DNA of 64,000 nucleotides from Morinoia aosen (lineage: Eukaryota > Arthropoda > Malacostraca > Amphipoda > Talitridae): NCBI GenBank assembly GCA_030386875.1, contig CM059563.1, positions 47,805,602-47,869,601 of the forward strand, written 5' to 3'. This document shows, piece by piece, positions 12,001 to 22,100 of this stretch. The notes beneath the pieces were generated by a model that was not told the origin of the DNA, made no database searches, and saw nothing but the letters and a program-made list of their open reading frames with translations. Each line of letters begins with the position of its first letter. Position 1 is the first letter of the stretch. A program made the translations under genes and the position numbers.

Positions 12001-15000
12001 CCTTCACTTTGATGTATAGTCTACAATTTATAACCGAACTTAGTCTTATGCTTGCGTAGTTTTGATTATACTTTCTATTAAGCATAATTAATGATGGAGC
12101 AGGTATCCAAATCGTTATCGATTAATCGTGTTTTTCTGAATAAGATGACTATTTTTGTTAGCATTTTCTTCGCTTTTCTTCGCCATTTTTAATGTGTGAA
12201 AATTGAACGTCACCCAGTTAACTAGTGATCGGACTCGCAATTAGTATTTTAAATGTTTTGACACATATTCAACATGTACAACTACAGTTTAATTAACAAT
12301 AGTCACCTAAGCTACCGACTAGCGTTAGTATGATCCTTTGCGTTGCTCCTTCGTACGAAATTGAACTGACGCTAAGTATGAGGTAGTTTCTGTTTTTGCA
12401 CTCTCTTACGACGCAAACGTTTTGCTTTTACATGTAAGAGAACTACTCGTACATTGGCAACTGTTTATACAATGGTTTTAGAACAAGTTTTTCGACGATA
12501 CTATAGTACACAAAATTGTTCACATGTTTTACGGTGATATGAAATTAGGGAACATCACCGGGAAACATTGGAACGTTAAATTTTTCTGATTTCAAAGATT
12601 TTTTACGTCCAGTATCTCCCAAGTAAAACATCGGATAATTATCCAGAACGTCTTTGACAAGTGAAGCAAACTACCATAATATCTTTCATGTAGAATCTTT
12701 TTCTCTGATTATTCTCTTCAGTACATCATCCTTCGATTCAAGAGCCCTGCTTTGATGTACATGATGCTGATCATCAACAGCATTAACCAACTCCTGCTTC
12801 TTGGTATCATCCTGTACGCCACCTCGCTCGCCCTGGCTGCTGTCACCCCCAATATCCACTGATATTTATGTCCTGATCACCGGCGTTGTGGCTACCGTCT
12901 ACTGTTCTATAGTGAGTAAATACAATTATGAGCTTGTAACTTTGTGCTTTCCTGGTGCAAAGCCCGCTGAATATGGCTCAAAAACAAGAACTACTGAAAT
13001 TTGAAAGAAAATTGGTACACATGATCAAAGAAAATGCCTATCCCATTGAAATTAAACGTTGACTTAGCACTCAAAGGAATTTACAGTTTTATTGTCGAAG
13101 GAACGTTTTGTTACATGAAATTCCTGATCAAATTTTGTGTACTACGAATAAATAATAAAAACAACGAGAGCAGACGATTCAGAAAGTACCACGTCACGTA
13201 GTACACTCGCAGCAAGGAAGCAAAATTATGGAATCATATGGAATGGAATCGTGAGAATATGGAATCGTGGTTACGGAAAAATTAAGGATTAATTAGGCTA
13301 TTGAAACGTTGTACCGATCATTAATTGAGCGCGTTGCTTGGTCGTTAAGTAGCGAATGACGGTGAACCCTCTACCTCTTTGATGAAGAGCAAACATAAAG
13401 AGATGATATGTAATTCTAAGTCGAGACAAAACCTGTCAATCTGGGAATTTCTACAGGCTAACACAAGTTAGCAATGGTTCGTTTAACTCTGAATAAAAGA
13501 ACTCAAGCATTGTCCATAAGTAATGGATCAAAATACTGACGATATTTCAGGGAGTGATTTTAGTTTTAAAGCTCGTCAAATTGAACGAAGATCAACTATA
13601 CGTATGATTGAAAGACATCATTAGAAGCTAACGAGTACATTTGTGGAATACTTTATGATATATTTAATGCATCTACGAGCTTGTTAGTACCAAAGGTACT
13701 CTAATATTGTAAGCCAGATTCATGCACCATAGCGTTTATCTTGTGTTTCCTTAAATGTCACTTTTTCATAGAAAGGAAACAAAGAATTGCAGTCTTATTA
13801 TGTGAAGATTTAAAACAACTGTATAAAATTTCTTGCTTCGAATATTTTCGTAGCAATAGCCAAGCTAAGCATATGGCAGCGATAATAATTATTCGAATAC
13901 TGTCAAGTCATTAACACTTTGACTGCGACGTGAGCCACAGGTGGCATACGAAGAACGTTTTCATAATGGTGCTGACCGACCAGTAGTCACAAACTCAGTT
14001 TTCATAAATGCCTGATGAAAATTAAATAAAGGCACGATCAAGATTCTGTTTGCTTTTTTCAACATTGCTGATTACTATTGAATATAAATTTAAGTTGAAT
14101 TTGGAATTTACGTTTTACCTGCCGCAATCAAAGTGTTAACCAGTTTTTATTCCCTGCAGGGAGGCATGAAGGCGGTCGTGTGGACAGATTTGTTCCAAGC
14201 TGTCATCCTGCTTGTCGGTGTGATCCTGGTCACTGCCAGCTCCATCTGGAAAGCTGGCGGACTGGCCAATGTTTGGCACATTGCTAGTGAGAACGGAAGA
14301 CTGGAATTCTTTGAGTAAGATATAAGCGCTATCTTAGCTGTGCTAATACTGTTGGATCATCTCATATCGTTGGAGGAGATTTCTTACTTAGCAGATGTAT
14401 GATTTATCACTGTAAACGAATTTTTATTGGACAGTTTTATATATATTTATACATTTATATATAATCCGCAACATTTTGCCTAACTGATATGATCTATTTT
14501 ATGAATTAATTTTCTCACAATACAGTTTAACATGGACTAACAGCTTTTTTTGAACGTAAACTATACTTCCACGCTACTTCCTCAGTCTACACTAATCCCA
14601 GTGCCAGTCGAATGACGGCGGTGACAGTAAATGCAATATTAAGACAATAATGTTGACGTTACAAAATTAATTGAAGAATATGAGTCAATTCCAATATCGC
14701 TGAATTATTTTCAATGTTGACGTTGAAAGGGTAATTATACCACAGGAATTAATTCCAATATCTTCGAATTATTTTTTAACTGTTCACGCAGCATGAGGGT
14801 CGGCCTGTACGAGCGCCAGACCGCCATCAACTCCTTCATCATGGGGATGACCACCTACGGGTACACCTTCAGCTTCCACCAAGCTGCTGTGCAGAGATTC
14901 ACGACGCAGCGGACCTTGCGTAGCGCCAAAGGGTGAGCCTTTTATCATACCCGCTTACTGGTTTCAGAAACAATATATACAGATTGGTTACAGAAAAAAT

Positions 15001-18000
15001 TTGAACTTGAGAACCATTTTTTAATTTCTAAGCATATGAAGTATTCAAGACTACCAACACGAGTCTTTTTCAACGTGCGGTGACAGTCGTGTGGCTAGAA
15101 AATAATAATTTTGGTACCCAATAATTTAAGATATGTTGGTTATGTCTAATGCAACCTGACACAGTTAATCTTTTTGTAACTTTCGCCAGTATTGTTTTTT
15201 TGTTACATCAGTGCAATCCTCGCGTTTTTTACGAGGACACGCTGAGGACAAGTTCATCACAGCACTGCCAGAACATTGATCGTTGAAGATCATTTTGTTA
15301 GTGTACATCAACAATTCCATGTTCCACTTAAACTTCGCCTTTCGTTCTCAATGCATTCTAGACCTTTTTTTAATAATTCTGTTCATTAACTCCCGTGCAG
15401 GCATTGATTATATTTCATAATTCCAATAGAGTAGCAAGTGTTCATTCTAGAGATATAATTATATGTATACATCGAGTTTCCCTTGAACATGAATTTTCTA
15501 CTGCCATTATCATGTTGAGTGTTCGCGAGTAATCGGACCTGTTTTCCAGGGTGATGTATGGGGGCTTGGTGGGACTGTGCATCCCTTTGACGATTATTTT
15601 CGCGGGCGGCATCGGCATTTATGCCGTGTATCATGGATGTGACCCTCTTGCGTTGGGTATCGTCAAGAAGATTGATCAAATCATGCCGTATTACGTGATG
15701 CAGCATCTGGGATTCCTCACAGGCGTTCCTGGTTTATTCGTCGCTTGTCTCTTCTGTGGAACATTGAGGTCAGGCACTTTCGTACGTCTATGAAATCAAA
15801 CTATAGCGTCAATAGCGTTGTGCTACCTGTTCAATGATAGCATGGTAAAATATCAAAAGTTAATACGAGGTACAATCGGTATTACAATTACCGTAGACTG
15901 TCGTTAGAGGACTGTAAATACCTATAGTTAACCCATGAACGTCAGCATTTTCGAACTCATAAAACCGATAACACAACCATCATCATTAAACTGGCTGTGG
16001 CATCAAGTAGTCATTGATATCAGGACGAAGAAGGAGCTGCGTCTCGGCAGTGAACTCCAAAGGATACGTTGAGAAACAAAGTTACAAAGAAACACAATGT
16101 AACTGTTTTCAAAAGAAAACCGTATAGTCCTGTGGAACGTTTAAGGGTTGGGTGTGGTTAACGGAACAGGAAATTCATGGTTAAGTAAGATTGTGGTAGG
16201 ATGCGTTAATTAGAGCGTAGTGCGGGCACGATAGGTTTGATTTAGCAAGGTTAACGCGAGGCTAGCTAATGGTAAAATAAGTTGAAAGACTGGTTGCGAA
16301 AGGTCAGGTCACAATCGATCATGACAGGTTCGATAATTTATGTTAAAAAACGAAAAATTTATTCTGGGACCAACTATTTTAGTGTCATTTACAGTATAAA
16401 TCTTCAAGTAAAGTTACTTGCTTTTCTGAAATATCATCTGTTGATTTTGATGGAATGGCCGCTTAAATATTAGCAAACGTGTCTGTATCTATATATCTGA
16501 ACATGAGGACATCTATCTATTTATATTCTGATCAAAACCTGTCCGCAGCTCAATTTCATCGTTGTTGAATGCTGTTCCTACGATGATTTGGAGTGACTTC
16601 CTGGCAGAACTTCACTACTTCCAAAAAGCCTCCGAGAGAACCAGGACCCTTATAAACAAGCTTATAAGTGAGTTGAATATAGTGAACATCATTTTAAATC
16701 AATGAATTTTCCTTCCGTTTCTTCAGCCATGAAGACAAGCATACAAAGAGAAAAAAATTTTCCGATGCGAGCACACTGTGGGCTCAATTGGTGCGTTGTG
16801 GTAAAAACAGTAACTACACTGTTCCAAGGTAAACAGTAACTACACTGTCCCAAGGTAAACAGTAACTACACTGTCCCAAGGTAAACAGTAACTACATTGT
16901 TCCGAGGTAAAATAAATATGCAACAATAAAAATGGTCCTATAATAAATTTGGTCGTGAAATCAGGAAGTAGCAAAGTGAAATGATATTGAAATCGTTGGG
17001 AAAGTAAATTTTGACAACAATAACCGGTTTGAATTTGAGATTAATGATCAGAAAATTGTCAATTTTCAATTTTGAAAGGATTTTCCCAGTTACGAAAGAA
17101 ATATAAAAATTGGGGTGCAAAGTAATAAAATTACACTTCATAGATCGAAATTACATCCCGATCTATAATATCCTGCATGACTGTCATATTTCGACTGAGA
17201 TTTTCCTCGACATTCACATGTCACCCTGGAGTTAGGAATGAACCCTCAGAGAAATTTCTTCGCAAGTGTATCAAACTGTGGGTCTGAGAAATTTTGGTAT
17301 CTATATATACATCTTCTTGGAGCTAATGATCAAGCTCATAGGGAAAGCTATATCACTTATTTATTCGCACACTGAATGGCGAACAATATCCCGGAAAAAA
17401 CATGCTTCAGAAATTTGTGAATGGAATATAATTTTTCCCTGAAGCTTTAAGAAATATTCAGTATTTTGGTTTCAATTCATGAAAAATTTCCCTTTATCAG
17501 CGCGATTAACTAGTCTAAGAAAGGGAAGTATTCATGTGAAATAATTCTGACTTGCGGTGAGTGCGCCAAGGCTGGAACAGTTATACCTGTCATACCCCCA
17601 TGACGCCGAAAAGAATTTAATTAAAAATACATTGATTGATGATGTACAATGATGACCCACACATGAACGTCGGTTTTTGAGACAAATACTCTCTTAGTGT
17701 AAGATCAGTTATTTCTAATATGACCAGCTGTTTAAATGCACGTAATAATTGCAGCACGAAGGAGGTACCCGAACGCCTCCAAAGCTATATACTACAAGAG
17801 CCATATAACGTCCGACATCTAATGTATTCCCTATTTGACGATAGAGGTACATCTTTTGTGAACTTGTAAACTTGCCTTCTAAAAGTTTTCAAACCCATTA
17901 ACATCTTCACCCAGAAACCGCAGTTCTTTGTTTCTATGGAAAAAATTTGATTCATGTCTACAGGAGTGAAAGAGCTGACACCCAGACTCCTGAAAGTCAG

Positions 18001-19083
18001 GTTCATGACAACCTGACGCACACTGAATGATATACGAGCAGAAATAAACGTTGCCGAATTTTTTAGACAATGATCTTTTATCGTATTTATCCTGAACTTC
18101 AGGTATTTATTTTTCGATAGATTTTCATTAAATTTTTCAAATGTTGATACTTCGTTTGTATTTTGTCAGTTAGATATAGAGAATATCTTTCTTCTACTGT
18201 CGCTTTGGAGACATTTATTTAATTTAAATAAACTGGAACAGTTGACTGCAGTGAAATGCCGAATACCTCATGTATCTCTAAGCGCAAATTACTAGCAATG
18301 GCAATACTCTGACCGCAGGACCAGCGAGAGCCAGGAATTTTCCGCTTAACCTCCATTACAGAATAGTAAAGATCTTTCAAGGTGGTGAATATTAACACTG
18401 AATTCGATTTCAGTTTATTATTTGAGTGTTTTACTTGTTTTATTCAATCTCAAAGTTAGTTTCATGCATGAATCCCCTTGCATAAAAAAAACATAATTGC
18501 AATGTTTGTTTCATGCATGTTATATAATTTGAACGAGCAGCGCGTTGATACTGAATTAAAACGTACATGGACAAAAAATTGTTTCGCTGTTGATGACAAC
18601 GAGCCTCAGTGCAATGGAAAATTCTGGTTGACTAATCTTCCTACAGCAAAAATATTTTTGAATAAAAAGAGATAATTCAAAGTTCTAAATCCTTCTTCCC
18701 TTGAACATTGGGCAGCACTGCTACTTGGGCTAGTGATGATAGGTCTAGCATTCCTGGCTGCGAGAGCGCAAGGTTTGCTCCGCGTCGCGATCGCCGTGTA
18801 TTCCGTCTGTACGGGCCCAATTACTGGCGTCTTTCTGATGGGCCTCGCTGTGCCTATCGTTGGCAAGAAAGGCGCCATCGCAGGATTTCTCTCCTCAATG
18901 GTGAGTCAAATGGCTTATTTGCAATGGCCAATATGTCAAACGTGTGCTCGTCTAATAAAAAAAATCTATTTGAGTGTATGAATGTTTCAGCAGTGAATGT
19001 CTTAATGATTGACGTGTTTGCATAAATGGAGTGTTTTCACTTATATTTTAACAGTCACTAAAGTTAAAAATGCGTCAATTTGT

Positions 19084-19115
<32 letters not shown>

Positions 19116-22100
19116 AAATGAACAATGATATGAGAAATGTGGATATTTTCAAGTTCTTAGGCTTGCAAAATAATACGTTAGTTTAACAGTAAACGTTAAG
19201 TGCGCATTTGTTTCAATGACGTGGACAGCAAAACTTATTTCTGTTCTCGTTCATTGATTTTTCATCGAATGTTAACTTCTGCGTTCGGCATGCCCCTACT
19301 CAGACTATGGAACAGAAACAAATACTAATGTGAACTTACCTGGTGAATAAACGATATCACTTCATCTCTCACACGCAGGGCTTTCTAGCTTGGATTGTTT
19401 TTGGAGCCCAACTCTACGGTGAATCCACTCCGAGGTTGCCACTGCAGACACATCTCTGCGAAAATTCGAACGTCTCTCTGAGCCTCAATTTTGGGACAGA
19501 AATTCCACAGTCTGCGACCCCGACACCAGAAACGTGAGATTATTGCTGTGACTTAAAATGTATATTAATGCGGCTTCGAAAGGTTTAATTGTTTTGTTTC
19601 ATTACTTTTTGAGCAGCTAAAATACCGTGCCTCACTAAATGTTATCAAATGAGTTTGTGCTTCTTATAACCGTGATGATGAGGCTCAAGTATCGTCAGAA
19701 GGTAGCGAACATTTTACGGATGTTGCCTTTTCTCATTGCAAGCCATGTATTTCATCGCAATTTCTGCTTTTTGGCATTTCCATAGCTAACTTTGCAAGTT
19801 TTGCCCCCATGTCCCCAAAATCTGCAATTCAGAGTTAGTGGGGGCCAAAAAATATTTCTGCCAAACATCATGTTCGATTCTTACATGGATTTTACCATCT
19901 TGCGGATGCTCAGTTTGTATCTTCATGCTTATTTTCTTTATTTACGACTAGACTTTCATGGCTAAGATGCCCTTGCAGCCGCTGCCAATTATTCTGAAAC
20001 CGGTTGCGAATACCATAGCTGAGGAGCTTGCTTGGCTGTAGACAACAGCAAACCTCATAGACGCTCTGGTTAAAGATAATAAAGCTGTCATTTCGTGAAC
20101 TCAACCGGATTTACCGTAAAAGTCTCCTTATCTGAAATATTGACAATGAGATTTCCATGTCCTTTTGAATCGTTGAGAAAACGACGATAGTGCTACTGAC
20201 ATTACTGATGCCCTCGAACAGCATGGAGTTTTAGGTGTTTCTGTATGCTTCAAGATTTTGTCCTTTACTCTTGACGGCATTGAATTGTGGTCACAGAGAC
20301 GTTTTTCCTTCAACTCTTACATTAATTTCAGACTCTGGTCATCCCAAACGATTCTCTTTATTGCTAGACATCGACTGTCGAAGGATTGACGTCTCGGAAT
20401 CTGATTATAAGATGACAGATCAGGGACGTCTCCACTTTTTTCAATCGATTGTATTAACTACCCTATTGGTCTTTTTAACACAAAATTACACCATTGCGAT
20501 TTCCAATACGCGTAGTACGCTGATTTAAACGGGTTGACTTACGGCTGTTGTGACTGAACTTAAATTTGTTTCCCTAACATGAGAATCAATGAATACGATA
20601 ACTAAGCACTGAAATAAATAAACGCAAGAGAAGACAAGTTGACATAATATGTAAGAAGATCACCAAAAAAATTGACAAGACAAAAGAAAAGCCTTTGACT
20701 ACAACACATTATATAGTAGCTAGCTGTTACTCTTGAACAATCGAAGGTCACTGCAATAGCAATAAAATAAATTCCGATAAATCAAAGGTATTGTAAAACC
20801 TGAAATAATTTTTTGATACTGTAGTTATTGCAATTACAATAAAATAAATTGTGATAAATTATTGTTATTATAATTGTTGTAATAATTTTTGCAGCCAGTG
20901 ATAATTACACTTACATTAAAATAAATAGCCATGAGTTATGGTTATTGTACAAGCTGCAGTAACTTTTTTCAGCCATTAGTTATTAAAATCGCTATGAAAC
21001 ATTTTCTTCAACGTGTTTTTGAGGGAAAATGGTGACGAAATTTTTTAAGCTCATGGTGAGTTTCTCAACTGAAATTGTTCACCATTGAAAACTAGAAGCG
21101 AATTAGTGATAACACAACATAGAAGCGGAACGTACTTAGAAGTAAGATTTAAAAGATTTATTTACCATAAATATGTTAAGTTTTATAGGTAAGACACAAG
21201 AATACACTCATTATTTAACAAACAACATTATCAAGAAAGAGGCAAAGTGCGCTATGAGTTCTACGGCAGCAAAAAGCCAGAGGCAGCCTTGATCGTGATG
21301 TTATAAGGCGCTTGTACGTTACCTGGTTAAATTTTGTATTTGATTTACTTTGTTTTCACTTATAATTGAATGTCGGTATAAAAGGTTAGGTCAGAAAAAT
21401 GACTTAACCAATCAAATTTCTTGTTTCTCATATGTCAGACCTCTTTTATATGATTTTTTTTTAAATTTTTGTGTTCATTTGGCGTCAAAGTGAATTATTT
21501 TTCTAACTTTATCAAACTTAACCTAGTTAACAAAATGGACAATCAACTGTTCATGACATAAAAACTCAGGGTAATGACGCTCAAAGTTGAGGCACATGAT
21601 ATATAATTACCTACAATGATGTACTCCAATTCTCAGACGACCACGTTCTAACGCTGGAAAAATGTGTCATTTAATAGTCATTGTCATTTTTATTACGCGT
21701 TGCTCCCACTCGTTCTATTTATAAAGTGTAAAATCTGTAGAAGGTCCAGAGCTATTATAGTTTTTTAAAATAATCTTCTTATTCTTAGTTGTCTTGTTAT
21801 CCTTCTCATTTTATGTATTATTCGCAAGTTATATACCGTACTGTCCATCAAATTTATACACGTACTGATTTATTTTAATCCTGGAGTAGAAATAACTTTG
21901 ATTGTCCAATTTTATTATGAAAAGTTGACACATCCTGTATGCTGTCATATATTTATAGTTTTGATTCATTTCGGTACATTTGTTTTCACAACTTTAAACT
22001 TGAATAGCAATAATTACGCCAGACATTATTCTTCGTATTTTGTATTATTCTTTAATACATAAGAATGAAACATTCTCCTAGCTACTTTTCTTTGCAGTGC

